Source: Paenibacillus soyae (lineage in GTDB: Bacteria; Bacillota; Bacilli; Paenibacillales; Paenibacillaceae). From it: DNA of 37,962 nucleotides. Where the stretch lies: NCBI RefSeq assembly GCF_024623455.1, contig NZ_JANIPJ010000037.1, forward strand, positions 1-37,962. Direction: 5' to 3'. Of this stretch, positions 1-8,519 are shown in pieces. The notes beneath the pieces were generated by a model that searched no databases, had not been told where the DNA came from, and was given only the letters and a program-made list of their open reading frames with translations. The stretch's first letter is position 1; the number at the start of each line of letters is the position of its first letter. A program made the position numbers and the translations under genes.

Positions 1-178
1 ACTCTTCGATCGAATAAGCCGGCACCAGGTTTTTGCCCGCGGCTTCCTTCATCAAGTCATCCGTCTTCTCGCGGGAACGGTTGTACACCGACACCGTGAA
101 GCCTCTGCTTTCAATATTAAGGGCCAGATTTTTGCCCATGACGGCGAGTCCAATTACGCCGATTTGTTGTTTAGACAT
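1..178 (-). CDS. gnd: 6-phosphogluconate dehydrogenase, N-terminal part (gene runs off the left edge)
   Basis: Only the first 59 codons are in the window. The translation starts MSKQQIGVIGLAVMGKNLA and contains the dinucleotide-binding loop (GVIGLAVMG) followed by NIESRGF and YNRSREKT, typical of NADP-dependent 6-phosphogluconate dehydrogenase, which oxidises 6-phosphogluconate to ribulose 5-phosphate and CO2 in the cytoplasm. The ATG at 178 is preceded by a good AAGGGGG ribosome site. It is the third gene of a zwf-tal-gnd unit, about 25 nt behind the transaldolase stop. Family assignment is firm even from the fragment; whether the protein is the longer Gnd or a shorter GndA-like form cannot be seen. 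Confidence 0.9.
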   Translation of the reverse strand, partial: MSKQQIGVIGLAVMGKNLALNIESRGFTVSVYNRSREKTDDLMKEAAGKNLVPAYSIEE

Positions 179-203
179 CTTATATCCCCCTTCTCGTTCC
201 GAA

Positions 204-872
204 CTATACGAGTACGCTTTTTTTCCAGTCTGCGGCGAATTTGTCCAGGCCTTGATCCGTCAGCGGATGCTTGGAGATCTGCTCGATGACCGAGAAAGGA
301 ATCGTCGCGATATGCGCGCCTGCCATCGCTACGCGAGTCACGTGGTCCGGATGACGGACGGAAGCGGCGATGATTTGCGTGTCCAGGCCATGGACTCGGA
401 ACAGTTCGGCTACTTTGGATACAAGCAGCACGCCGTCCTCCGAAATGTCATCCAAACGGCCGAGGAACGGAGATACGTAAGTAGCGCCGGCGCGAGCCGC
501 AAGAAGCGCCTGGTTCACGGTGAAGATCAACGTAACGTTTGTTTTGACGCCTTTCTTGGAGAGGTAGCGGCAAGCCTCAAGACCGGCAAGAGTCATCGGA
601 AGCTTGATCGTAATGTTCTTGTCGTTGTTGTTGATCTTGATCAGTTCGTTCGCTTGAGCGATCATCTCTTCGGCCGTAACCGCGTCCGGCGTTACTTCCG
701 CCGATACGGATTCCACTTCCGGCACTTCGCGCAGAATCTCCTCGATGCGGTCTTCGAATTTCACGCCTTCCTTGGCAACAAGCGAAGGATTCGTTGTTAC
801 GCCGGACAGGACGCCGATTTTGTACGCCTTCTTAATATCTACCAAATTCGCGGTATCGATAAAAAATTTCAT
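204..872 (-). CDS. tal: transaldolase (TalC/FSA-type, short form)
   Basis: A 222-residue protein of the short transaldolase / fructose-6-phosphate aldolase class. It begins MKFFIDTANL, has GVTTNPSLVAKEG near residue 24, and places the Schiff-base lysine at about Lys90 in NITIKLPMT. Later motifs TYVSPFLGRLDD and ASVRHPDHV are also typical. It transfers dihydroxyacetone units in the non-oxidative pentose phosphate pathway. A longer frame opens with TTG at 887, but GGAGG at 881-885 sits 8 nt before the ATG at 872, so that start was chosen. The gene lies 15 nt after zwf and 25 nt before gnd, so the three are very likely cotranscribed. By sequence alone transaldolase and FSA activity cannot be separated with certainty. 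Confidence 0.93.
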   Translation of the reverse strand: MKFFIDTANLVDIKKAYKIGVLSGVTTNPSLVAKEGVKFEDRIEEILREVPEVESVSAEVTPDAVTAEEMIAQANELIKINNNDKNITIKLPMTLAGLEACRYLSKKGVKTNVTLIFTVNQALLAARAGATYVSPFLGRLDDISEDGVLLVSKVAELFRVHGLDTQIIAASVRHPDHVTRVAMAGAHIATIPFSVIEQISKHPLTDQGLDKFAADWKKSVLV

Positions 873-887
873 GTTCATAACCTCCAA

Positions 888-2402
888 TTATTGGTTTATA
901 TGAGCTAGCGGTTTATTCTCCGCGACGGCCTCGTCAAGCTCCGGCTTCGCGTCGAACCACCAGTGATAACCGTCTCTTGCAAGCAGCGCGTCCGATTCGG
1001 CCGGACCATACGAGCCTGCTTCGTAAGCGTGCAGCGGAACGATATTTTCTTCATAAGCTTCGAGAATCGGCTGCACCCAAGCCCAGGAAGCTTCCACTTC
1101 GTCCCAATGGGCAAAAAACGTGGAGTCGCCCAGCAGGGCGTCGCGGATTAAGTTCTCATAAGCTTCCGGCAATTCGTCGCCGCTGGAATGAATATCGATC
1201 TGAACCGGCTTGAACTCGCCTTTGCTGCGGGAATCCATCGTGTTCAGCTGAAGCCTGATGCTGTCGGTCGGGCTCATCTCGATGACCAGAAGGTTCGGCT
1301 CGACCTGCGATCCGGATGACTGCTTGAGCGGCTCCTTGAATTCAATGACGATGCGCGTCGCTTTCTCCTTCATGCGTTTGCCCGTACGAATGTAGAACGG
1401 AACGCCCCGCCAGAAGGAATCGTCCATCGTCAGCTTGGCCGCGACGAACGTATCGTTCATCGAATCCGGCGCGATGCCCGGCTCCGACGTATAGCCGACT
1501 ACCGGATTGCCTTTGATCGTTCCTGCCGCGTATTGACCTCTCACGACCGATGCGCCGACATCCGCTTTCTGAAGCGGCTCGAGCGCCTCCATGACCAGCT
1601 TCTTCTTGTATCGGACTTGCTCCGCGTCGCTTTTATGCGGCGTGCGGATAGCCGTCATCATAAGCAGCTGCAGCATGTGGTTCTGGAACATGTCCCGGAT
1701 GGCTCCGACGTGATCGTAATACCCGGCTCGTTCCTCGACGCCCACGGTTTCGCCCGCCGTAATCTGAACGTTGGCGATATTGCGGTTGTTCCAGATGGCT
1801 TGAATGACCGGATTCGTCTGCTGCAGAACCTTGAGCATCTGGACCATCGGTTTGCCGAGATAATGGTCGATACGGAAAATTTCTTCTTCTGCGAACGCTT
1901 TGCCCAGCATGCGGTTCAGCTCTCTCGCCGTCTGCAAATCGTTGCCGAAAGGCTTCTCGATGACAAGACGCTTCCAGCCGTTCGCGGAGCCAAGCCCGCT
2001 CTCCTGGATGTTAGCCGCGATCGTCTCGAAAAACTCCGGACCAACGGACAAGTAGAACAAACGGTTCGGCGCGAGGCCGAGTCTGTTTTCTCTCTCTTCG
2101 ATCCGTCCAAGAAGCTTGAGATAATCTTCTTTGCGGCCGATTTCCAGCACATTATAGCCGAATGCTTGCAGGAATTCGTCGACTTTAGCGGCGTCATCTG
2201 CTTGACGCCTGGAGAATTCGCGGAGAGACCGCTCGACATTCGCCCGGAACGACTCGTCTGTAAGCTCCCTGCGGCCTAATCCGATTAAAGAAAAGGCCTC
2301 GGGCAGCTTCCCGTCGAGAAATAGATTAAAGAGGGCAGGATAAATTTTGCGCTTCGCTAAATCACCTGTCGCTCCAAACAATACAAACGTGGTCGGCTCC
2401 AT
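888..2402 (-). CDS. zwf: glucose-6-phosphate 1-dehydrogenase
   Basis: A 504-residue enzyme that oxidises glucose 6-phosphate to 6-phosphogluconolactone with NADP. The N-terminal Rossmann loop is GATGDLAKRK (residues 10-19). EKPFGNDL and the active-site RIDHYLGKPMVQ motif follow, as does the conserved GTIKGNPVVGY stretch. The length matches the family. The frame extends 28 codons further upstream, but those residues are not family-like, and the ATG at 2402 follows GGGAGGAG with good spacing and lies inside the expected transcript from the promoter at 2463-2491. It is the first gene of zwf-tal-gnd. The nearby gluconate permease at 6981-8342 would feed the same pathway through gluconate kinase, which is not in the window. 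Confidence 0.96.
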   Translation of the reverse strand: MEPTTFVLFGATGDLAKRKIYPALFNLFLDGKLPEAFSLIGLGRRELTDESFRANVERSLREFSRRQADDAAKVDEFLQAFGYNVLEIGRKEDYLKLLGRIEERENRLGLAPNRLFYLSVGPEFFETIAANIQESGLGSANGWKRLVIEKPFGNDLQTARELNRMLGKAFAEEEIFRIDHYLGKPMVQMLKVLQQTNPVIQAIWNNRNIANVQITAGETVGVEERAGYYDHVGAIRDMFQNHMLQLLMMTAIRTPHKSDAEQVRYKKKLVMEALEPLQKADVGASVVRGQYAAGTIKGNPVVGYTSEPGIAPDSMNDTFVAAKLTMDDSFWRGVPFYIRTGKRMKEKATRIVIEFKEPLKQSSGSQVEPNLLVIEMSPTDSIRLQLNTMDSRSKGEFKPVQIDIHSSGDELPEAYENLIRDALLGDSTFFAHWDEVEASWAWVQPILEAYEENIVPLHAYEAGSYGPAESDALLARDGYHWWFDAKPELDEAVAENKPLAHINQ

Positions 2403-2462
2403 TTCATTCTCCTCCCGGTAGAGCTTCTCTGTCAGCTCTGTTTTCTTTTTGTTAATTCCACT

Positions 2463-2491
2463 ATAATACAAGGAAGAGCTATACATGTAAT
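2463..2491 (-). promoter_or_regulatory. putative sigma-A promoter of zwf-tal-gnd
   Basis: On the minus strand ATTACA (2486-2491) and TATTAT (2463-2468) are separated by 17 nt. This gives 4/6 and 5/6 matches to TTGACA/TATAAT. It would start transcription about 50 nt before the chosen zwf ATG. It is predicted from sequence only. Confidence 0.42.
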
Positions 2492-2592
2492 TGGTATAAT
2501 TAACAGGAGCTATAGATTTGTTCTATACCTCAATTCATGCGTCGCCCGGTAGGCTTTGAAGATGTCTCTGCAAGGAACTAATTATGATCGCA

Positions 2593-2776
2593 GCGGAACT
2601 GAGCGACCTTATTTCGAATAATCAGCGTCCTTTTTTAAGGCTAATGGAACTGAGCGCTGTTATTCGCCTGTTTTCATGGAGATTCTATTCAAGTTCAAGG
2701 AAATAAAGTCGCTCAGTTCCGCTAGTCCCCAGTAAGCCCCGCTTTACGCAAGAATAACGTCTCATAGTTCCGTTAG
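2593..2776. repeat. cluster of four GGAACTGAGCG-type intergenic repeats, two direct and two inverted
   Basis: The gap between zwf and the chemoreceptor gene (about 490 nt) holds four related units. Two are forward: GCGGAACTGAGCGACCTTAT from 2593 and TGGAACTGAGCGCTGTTAT from 2645. Two are inverted: 2701-2725, reading CTAGCGGAACTGAGCGACTT on the minus strand, and a diverged copy at 2751-2776 reading CTAACGGAACTATGAGACGT. Within each pair the cores are about 51 nt apart, so the cluster is nearly symmetrical around 2685 and could fold into a long hairpin. No plausible coding frame is present. The unit resembles short intergenic repeats I recall from Paenibacillus genomes; this is from memory and not checked. 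Confidence 0.7.
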
Positions 2777-2786
2777 CTCCGTAATC

Positions 2787-2832
2787 CAAAAGAAAAAGAC
2801 ATCCACCCCGATCCAACCAGGAGTAGATGTCT
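2787..2832 (-). terminator. rho-independent terminator of the six-TM chemoreceptor gene
   Basis: On the minus strand a 13-bp stem (AGACATCTACTCC pairing with GGGGTGGATGTCT, including G-U pairs) with a loop of about 10 nt is followed by TTTTTCTTTT. It lies about 65 nt after the stop of the minus-strand gene ending at 2896. Confidence 0.85.
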
Positions 2833-2895
2833 ATTGTAGATTCACAGGGGCAAAAAAGTGATTCATCGCCACGTTCGCTTAACGCGACTTCGCCG

Positions 2896-4437
2896 CTAAT
2901 CGCCGGAGTCCTCCAGCTTCTTCATCTGATTAGAGGTTTGAAGCAGAACCTCCACCAGCTTTTGCGCGTTCTTCGCGTCCCTCGCATGCTCTTGAATCAT
3001 GAGATTTGCTTCCTGCGTGCTCGCCAAGGTCTGCTCGGAGACGGAGGTTAAGCTTATGACCGCTTCATTCAATTTCGTGTTTGAATCCAGCATTTCTGTA
3101 ATCTGTAGGTGAACGGAAGATATTTTTTGCTGGACGCCGGCGACGCATCCGTTGATCGAATGGAAAAGCTCTCCGCTGCTTTGCGCCAAAATTTTCTGCT
3201 CCGCGTTTAAATTCCGAAGCAGCTCCGCCTCTTGAACGGATTGCCTGGAGTCCGCCGTCAGGGACGCGGTTATGTCCCCGATGCTCGAAGATAAAGTCTG
3301 CGTCTGCTCCGCGAGCTTCCTTACCTCTTGGGCGACTACATTGAAGCCTTTGCCGACTTCGCCCGCGCGCGCGGCTTCGATGGATGCGTTCAACGATAAA
3401 ATATTCGTTTGGCCGGCGATGCTGGAAATGCTTTGGGTCATTTCCTGTATTTGCGCGACTTTACCATTCAATTGACCGATGAGCTCCGCTGCTTTTACGC
3501 TGCTTCCCTCCGCCTGAGCGGATTTTTCCTTGAGCTCCTCGATGAGCGCTACACCCTTGCGGGCGATCTCTTCCGTGATCAACGCCTCTTGTTCCATCTC
3601 GTTCGATATGACCGAGGTATCCCTTGCTTGTTTGTGGATCGCGCGGATGACATCGGACTGCTCCTGTATAGTAGCCGCATTCTGAACGGCTCCTAGATTA
3701 ATTCCCTGAATGACGCGGGAGACCGTCTCGGTCGAAGCGTATTGCTTCTTGACGATATCATAGACTTCGTGGGAGTTAACGCCTAATAGATCCCCGATTT
3801 TCACCATTTGCTCATGCAGCTCTTGTTCGGCCGCCCGAGTCTTGTTCACTTCTTCGACCTTTTGATCCATCGCTTTCTTCAGTCGGTTAAACACATACAC
3901 GATCGCGAGTACGCTGGCCAAAAAGATAAGGATAACAAAGGCGTGGATCAGCATGGTTGTCGTAAACCGGCTGTAGGCTTGCTCGCTCAACTCCGCTTTA
4001 TTGACGGATAACAGCTTATTCCCGACGTAAGCTCCGTTCAATAGCAATATGAGCAAACAAACAAGAGAGATAAACCATCGATCGAGATAGACGCAAAACA
4101 AAGCCGCCAGCGGAAAAATAAACGTAAACGTTACATCCGTCGTAGCCGTCATCAGCGTGGAAACGTACATAATAAAAAATCCGATAAACGTGATGTGCCG
4201 TATGAGACGATGTTCCGGGTTCGCCCGAAGCAGAATCGTGCCTGCGCTGACGGAAAGAAACCCCGTGCCGATGATGGAGGCGACAAAAGCTAAGCTGCGG
4301 GCTCCTTTCAAATATTCGATCATGAAGCCCGCGGAAAGAATAAGAACCATAACCCAAACAACCACAATAACGGTAAAATTAACCACACGGACATACTGAA
4401 ACTCGTTCCCCAGCTTGATCGCGCCGCCAACTCTCAT
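2896..4437 (-). CDS. methyl-accepting chemotaxis protein with a six-TM membrane domain
   Basis: A 513-residue chemoreceptor-like protein. The N-terminal third has about six hydrophobic segments (roughly residues 20-40, 48-68, 78-95, 98-115, 118-138 and 163-185) with only short connections. A charged linker and a cytoplasmic MCP signalling domain follow, with the CheA/CheW-contacting tip around GQTNILSLNASIEAARAGE and RKLAEQTQTLSSSI. No large extracellular sensor and no recognisable HAMP domain are seen, so the signal is probably sensed in or near the membrane, or internally. The ATG at 4437 was chosen because AGAGAGG precedes it with good spacing; a frame start 27 nt upstream lacks one. It is a single gene, ended by its own terminator. 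The ligand is unknown. Confidence 0.88.
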   Translation of the reverse strand: MRVGGAIKLGNEFQYVRVVNFTVIVVVWVMVLILSAGFMIEYLKGARSLAFVASIIGTGFLSVSAGTILLRANPEHRLIRHITFIGFFIMYVSTLMTATTDVTFTFIFPLAALFCVYLDRWFISLVCLLILLLNGAYVGNKLLSVNKAELSEQAYSRFTTTMLIHAFVILIFLASVLAIVYVFNRLKKAMDQKVEEVNKTRAAEQELHEQMVKIGDLLGVNSHEVYDIVKKQYASTETVSRVIQGINLGAVQNAATIQEQSDVIRAIHKQARDTSVISNEMEQEALITEEIARKGVALIEELKEKSAQAEGSSVKAAELIGQLNGKVAQIQEMTQSISSIAGQTNILSLNASIEAARAGEVGKGFNVVAQEVRKLAEQTQTLSSSIGDITASLTADSRQSVQEAELLRNLNAEQKILAQSSGELFHSINGCVAGVQQKISSVHLQITEMLDSNTKLNEAVISLTSVSEQTLASTQEANLMIQEHARDAKNAQKLVEVLLQTSNQMKKLEDSGD

Positions 4438-4614
4438 GAATTTACCTCTCTCTGTTAAGATCATTGATGCAACTATGTAGTCATAAATAACTAGCTCCCC
4501 CGAACCATTTTACTACTAGAATATTAAATTGTTAATAGCTAACTTTAAGCAATTAACTTATGGATTGACGGCGTTATATGTTTATATATCCCATAAGCGG
4601 ATGATATATAGGAC

Positions 4615-4654
4615 TATAAAAAAGCCGCCTCTCTGCTTAGCAGAAAGACGGCTT
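4615..4654 (-). terminator. rho-independent terminator of ahpC-ahpF
   Basis: The minus strand reads AAGCCGTCTTTCTGC, a short loop, then GCAGAGAGGCGGCTT followed by TTTTTAT. It lies 15 nt after the ahpF stop. Confidence 0.88.
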
Positions 4655-4668
4655 GGTTATCGTGCTGT

Positions 4669-6198
4669 TTAATTGCGGATCAAGTAATCGAATGCGCCAA
4701 GCGCCGCGTTAGCGCCCGAACCCATGGAAATAATGATCTGCTTGTAAGGGCTGTTCGTGCAATCGCCGGCCGCGAACACGCCAGGCACGTTCGTGGCGCC
4801 ATGATTGTTGACGACGATCTCGCCCATGCGCGTGCGTTCGACGGTATCGCCCAGCCAATCGGTATTCGGCACAAGTCCGATTTGAACGAAGATGCCCTCA
4901 AGCTCGATGTGCTGTTCCGAGCCGGATTCGCGGTCGATGTAAGAAATGCCGTTCACTTTGTCGGTGCCGGTAATCTCCTTCGTCTGAGCGTTCGTCACAA
5001 CCGACACGTTCGGCAGGCTGTACAGACGGTCCTGCAGCACGGAATCGGCTTTCAGCTCCGAATTGAACTCCAGAACCGTAACATGGCTCACGATGCCCGC
5101 GAGATCGATTGCCGCTTCCACGCCGGAGTTGCCTCCGCCGATGACGGCAACGCGCTTGCCTGCGAACAGAGGACCGTCGCAGTGCGGGCAATAAGCCACG
5201 CCTTTGTTCTTGAACTCGGCTTCGCCCGGAACACCGATGTTGCGCCAACGAGCGCCCGTGGACAGGATAACGGTTTTGCTCTTCAGAACGGCGCCGTTCT
5301 CGAGCTCAACCTCGATGAAATCCTTTTTCTCCAGTCGCGCGGCTCTTTGCAGCTTCATCACATCGACGTTGTATTCCTTCACATGCTCCTCGAGGCTTGC
5401 CGCCAGCTTAGGACCTTCGGTATATTTCACGCTGATGAAGTTCTCGATGCCGACCGTGTCCATCACTTGGCCGCCGAAGCGCTCGGCTACGATTCCCGTG
5501 CGGATGCCTTTGCGCGCCGCATAGATCGCCGCGCTCGCCCCCGCAGGACCGCCGCCGACTACAAGTACGTCGAACGGAGCCTTGTCGTTGAATTCCGATG
5601 CGTCCGGCGCTTCAACGATCTTGGCCAAGATCTCCTCAATGGTCATGCGTCCGCTGCCGAACGTCTCTCCGTTCAAGAATACGGTCGGAACGGCCATAAC
5701 GCCTTTGCTTTCGACCTCGTCTTTGAACACCGCCCCGTCGATCATCGTATGAGAGATGCCGGGGTTAAGAACGCTCATCAGATTAAGAGCCTGTACAACG
5801 TCGGGACAATTATGGCAGCTTAAGCTAATGTAAGACTCGAATTGATAAGTGCCTTTAATGCCTTTGATCTGATCAATTACGCTTTGGTCGACTTTAGGCG
5901 CTCTGCCGCTCACTTGAAGCAGCGCAAGCACGAGCGAGGTGAACTCGTGCCCGAGCGGGATACCGGCAAATACGATGCCGGTATCTTCGTTCACTCGGTT
6001 TACGCTAAAGCTTGGCGTCCTTGGCAAATCCGCTTTCTCGACCTTGATTCTGGACGTCATGCCGACGATTTCGTCCATGAGAGCCAGCATGTCCGCCGAC
6101 GCGGGATCGGTTCCCGCGCTCACTTTGATCAGCACATCGCCTTCCATGAGCTGGAGGTATTGATTTAACTGTGCTTTTATTTCTGCGTCTAATACCAT
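4669..6198 (-). CDS. ahpF: alkyl hydroperoxide reductase subunit F (NADH-dependent peroxiredoxin reductase)
   Basis: A 509-residue flavoprotein that passes electrons from NADH to AhpC. The N-terminal tandem thioredoxin-fold region carries the redox pair Cys128/Cys131 in SCHNCPD. The thioredoxin-reductase-like part has an FAD loop (VVGGGPAGASAA, about residue 215), a second redox pair in CPHCDGPLFAG (about 337-340), an NAD loop (VIGGGNSGVEAA, about 352) and the C-terminal FAGDCTNSPYKQ motif. Full length, with all cysteines present. AAGGAG stands 7 nt before the ATG. It follows ahpC by 11 nt and shares its promoter and terminator. Confidence 0.97.
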   Translation of the reverse strand: MVLDAEIKAQLNQYLQLMEGDVLIKVSAGTDPASADMLALMDEIVGMTSRIKVEKADLPRTPSFSVNRVNEDTGIVFAGIPLGHEFTSLVLALLQVSGRAPKVDQSVIDQIKGIKGTYQFESYISLSCHNCPDVVQALNLMSVLNPGISHTMIDGAVFKDEVESKGVMAVPTVFLNGETFGSGRMTIEEILAKIVEAPDASEFNDKAPFDVLVVGGGPAGASAAIYAARKGIRTGIVAERFGGQVMDTVGIENFISVKYTEGPKLAASLEEHVKEYNVDVMKLQRAARLEKKDFIEVELENGAVLKSKTVILSTGARWRNIGVPGEAEFKNKGVAYCPHCDGPLFAGKRVAVIGGGNSGVEAAIDLAGIVSHVTVLEFNSELKADSVLQDRLYSLPNVSVVTNAQTKEITGTDKVNGISYIDRESGSEQHIELEGIFVQIGLVPNTDWLGDTVERTRMGEIVVNNHGATNVPGVFAAGDCTNSPYKQIIISMGSGANAALGAFDYLIRN

Positions 6199-6209
6199 GA
6201 TGAAGCTCC

Positions 6210-6773
6210 TTAGATTTTGCCTACGAGATCAAGGCTTGGCTTAAGAGTAGTCGCGCCTTCCGACCATTTCGCAGGGCAAACCTCGCCTGGGTTGTTGCGC
6301 ACGTATTGAGCCGCTTTGATTTTGTTAACGAGCGAGCTCGCGTCGCGGCCGATGCCGCCGGCGTTGATTTCAACCGTTTGGATAACGCCGTCCGGATCGA
6401 TGATGAACGTGCCGCGGTCAGCCAGGCCGTCCGCTTCGATCAGAACGTCGAAGTTGCGGGAAATCGTATGGGACGGGTCGCCGATCATGATATATTCGAT
6501 TTTGCCGATTGTCTCGGAGCTGTCATGCCATGCTTTGTGCGTGAAGTGAGTATCCGTCGATACGGAGTATACTTCTACGCCCAGGGATTTCAGCGTAGCG
6601 TATTGGTCTTGCAGGTCGCCAAGCTCAGTTGGGCACACGAACGTGAAGTCGGCCGGGTAGAAGCAAACAACGCTCCATTTTCCTTTGAAATCTTGCTCGG
6701 ATACATCGATGAATTTGCCATTGTGGTATGCGGATGCTTTGAACGGTAGTACTTCTTTGCCAATAAGGGACAT
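6210..6773 (-). CDS. ahpC: alkyl hydroperoxide reductase subunit C (2-Cys peroxiredoxin)
   Basis: A 187-residue typical 2-Cys peroxiredoxin that reduces H2O2 and organic peroxides. The peroxidatic Cys47 lies in FTFVCPTEL and the resolving Cys166 in GEVCPAKW; the WHDSSETIGKI and GLADRGTFIIDP motifs are also present. The ATG at 6773 was chosen because AAAGGAG lies just upstream; the frame opens 24 nt earlier, but those codons read through the ribosome site. It is first in the ahpC-ahpF operon. A PerR-box-like palindrome lies between the promoter and the gene, so peroxide-dependent derepression is likely. Confidence 0.97.
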   Translation of the reverse strand: MSLIGKEVLPFKASAYHNGKFIDVSEQDFKGKWSVVCFYPADFTFVCPTELGDLQDQYATLKSLGVEVYSVSTDTHFTHKAWHDSSETIGKIEYIMIGDPSHTISRNFDVLIEADGLADRGTFIIDPDGVIQTVEINAGGIGRDASSLVNKIKAAQYVRNNPGEVCPAKWSEGATTLKPSLDLVGKI

Positions 6774-6804
6774 TGTTTTCTCTCCTTTGATTTTCATTCT
6801 CTAA

Positions 6805-6819
6805 TTGTAATTATTATTA
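6805..6819. promoter_or_regulatory. PerR-box-like operator upstream of ahpC
   Basis: The sequence TTGTAATTATTATTA matches the Bacillus PerR consensus TTATAATNATTATAA at 13 of 15 positions. It sits just downstream of the predicted ahpC transcription start, where PerR commonly blocks transcription. The role is inferred from this match and the target gene. Confidence 0.68.
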
Positions 6820-6829
6820 ACTGATATTC

Positions 6830-6859
6830 ATAATATAAAATTTAGCGACAGCTTGTCAA
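6830..6859 (-). promoter_or_regulatory. putative promoter of ahpC-ahpF
   Basis: On the minus strand a perfect TTGACA (6854-6859) is followed after 18 nt by TATTAT (6830-6835). The predicted start falls near 6823, directly before the PerR-box-like palindrome. Confidence 0.62.
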
Positions 6860-6980
6860 GTATTGGCGGCAATGTTCGAGAATTGTTCTCATCTTCAGAA
6901 AACGTTACAACAAATGAATATTCTTTCCAAAACGTCCCCTATCATACGAATACGAGGCTGATTAATTGAAATATTCGAAC

Positions 6981-8342
6981 TCAAACCACGATGTCCAGCG
7001 CCAGAATCAGCACCAGCGCCGCGACGGATATAATCGTCTCCAGCGCCGTCCAAGTCAACAGCGTCTCCTTGACCGACATGCCGAAATATTCTTTGATCAG
7101 CCAGAAGCCCGAGTCGTTGACGTGCGAAAGGATGAGCGAGCCCGCTCCCGTCGCAAGCACAAGAAGCTCGGCGCTCGTCCCCGGCATCGCCAGAGCAATC
7201 GGCGCGACAATGCCCGCGGCGGTCATCATCGATACGGTTGCCGAGCCCGTCGCGACGCGGATCATGGCCGCTATCCCCCAGCCGAGCAGTATCGGGGAAA
7301 TATGCGACGCGGTCGCGATCTCCGCGATATAATCACCAATGCCCGAATCAAGCAGCACGCGGTTGAAGGCTCCGCCCGCGCCGATGACGAGCAGAATCGT
7401 CGCGGTGGGGGCCAGGCAGTCGTTCGTGAACTTCAGAACCTTCTCCCTGCTGAAGCCCCTGAAGAAGCCCAAGCTGAAGAAGGAATACACCGCGGCAATG
7501 AGCAGCGCCACAACCGGATCGCCGACGAACTTGGCAACCTGGAACAGCGTACTCTCTTTGGCAAGCACCCCCTGCTCCATGAGGAAATCGGCAATGGTTG
7601 CAATCAGCATCAGCAGCACGGGTACCAGAATCGTAAACACCGTGTTGAAGAAGCCCGGCAGCTCTTTCGCTTCGGCGTTCTCCGTCAGCTGATCGCCCAT
7701 TTGCTTCGGCACCTCTTTGTGGATGCGCCTGCCGATCCAGTTCCCGTACAAAGGACCCGCGAGGATTGCCGTCGGCAAGCCGACGATCATGGAATACAAA
7801 ATCGTTGTTCCGATATCCGCGTTAAAGATGCCGACGGCCGCCATCGCCGCCGGATGCGGGGGCACCAAGCCGTGAACGACGGACAAGCCCGCAACGAGAG
7901 GCACGCCGATTTTGACAAGCGACACGCCTGTCTGCTTCGCAATCGTGAATACGAGCGGGATAAGCAGGACGAAACCAACCTGGAAAAATACCGGAATGCC
8001 GACGATAAACGCGACGACCATCATGGCCCAGTGCACGTTGCGTTCGCCGAACAATCGGATCAAGGTCTGCGCGATGCGCTCCGCCCCGCCGGACTCGGCC
8101 ATCATTTTCCCCAGCATCGTGCCCAGCGCGAGTACGATAGCCAGGAAGCCGAGCGTATTGCCCATGCCCGTCTTGATCGAATCGATCACTCCCGGTTCGT
8201 TCTCCGTCGCCAGCAGCGGCATGCCCGCCGCGAGACCCGCTCCGATGGCGGTAATGATAAGCGCGACGAATGGATTCAGTTTGGCTACGGTAATCAACAA
8301 GAGCAGCGCCAATATCGCTGCCAGAACAATCATGATCAACAT
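6981..8342 (-). CDS. gntP: GntP-family gluconate:H+ symporter
   Basis: A 453-residue, highly hydrophobic protein with about a dozen membrane segments. Motifs expected of the GntP family include LALGTMLGKMMAESGGAERI, GIPVFFQVGFVLLIPL, HGLVPPHPAAMAAVGIF and a C-terminal HVNDSGFWLIKEYF. The family imports gluconate and related sugar acids by proton symport. GGAGG lies 7 nt before the ATG. No gluconate kinase or GntR repressor gene is adjacent, which is unusual compared with gnt operons of other Firmicutes. The zwf-tal-gnd genes about 4.5 kb away would use the product. Substrate could be another aldonate. Confidence 0.88.
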   Translation of the reverse strand: MLIMIVLAAILALLLLITVAKLNPFVALIITAIGAGLAAGMPLLATENEPGVIDSIKTGMGNTLGFLAIVLALGTMLGKMMAESGGAERIAQTLIRLFGERNVHWAMMVVAFIVGIPVFFQVGFVLLIPLVFTIAKQTGVSLVKIGVPLVAGLSVVHGLVPPHPAAMAAVGIFNADIGTTILYSMIVGLPTAILAGPLYGNWIGRRIHKEVPKQMGDQLTENAEAKELPGFFNTVFTILVPVLLMLIATIADFLMEQGVLAKESTLFQVAKFVGDPVVALLIAAVYSFFSLGFFRGFSREKVLKFTNDCLAPTATILLVIGAGGAFNRVLLDSGIGDYIAEIATASHISPILLGWGIAAMIRVATGSATVSMMTAAGIVAPIALAMPGTSAELLVLATGAGSLILSHVNDSGFWLIKEYFGMSVKETLLTWTALETIISVAALVLILALDIVV

Positions 8343-8519
8343 GAGGCTTCCTCCGTTATTCGTGGGTGTGTATTAGCCTTCCTATTATTAGCATGACAAG
8401 AAATAGGCTATGCGGCGAAATTCACGAAATATTGGCATCCCGCCATCCATACATTCAGACTCGCCATAACCGATAAATAGGAGTGAGAGACAACAAGAAC
8501 GAACGAAGGGGTGTGCAAG

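Noticed and set aside
6966..8396. A long plus-strand open frame (about 476 codons) antisense to the gluconate permease
   Set aside because: Its translation is rich in Arg, His and Gln with no domain pattern, while the minus strand encodes a clear membrane transporter with a good ribosome site. GC-rich third positions produce such frames.
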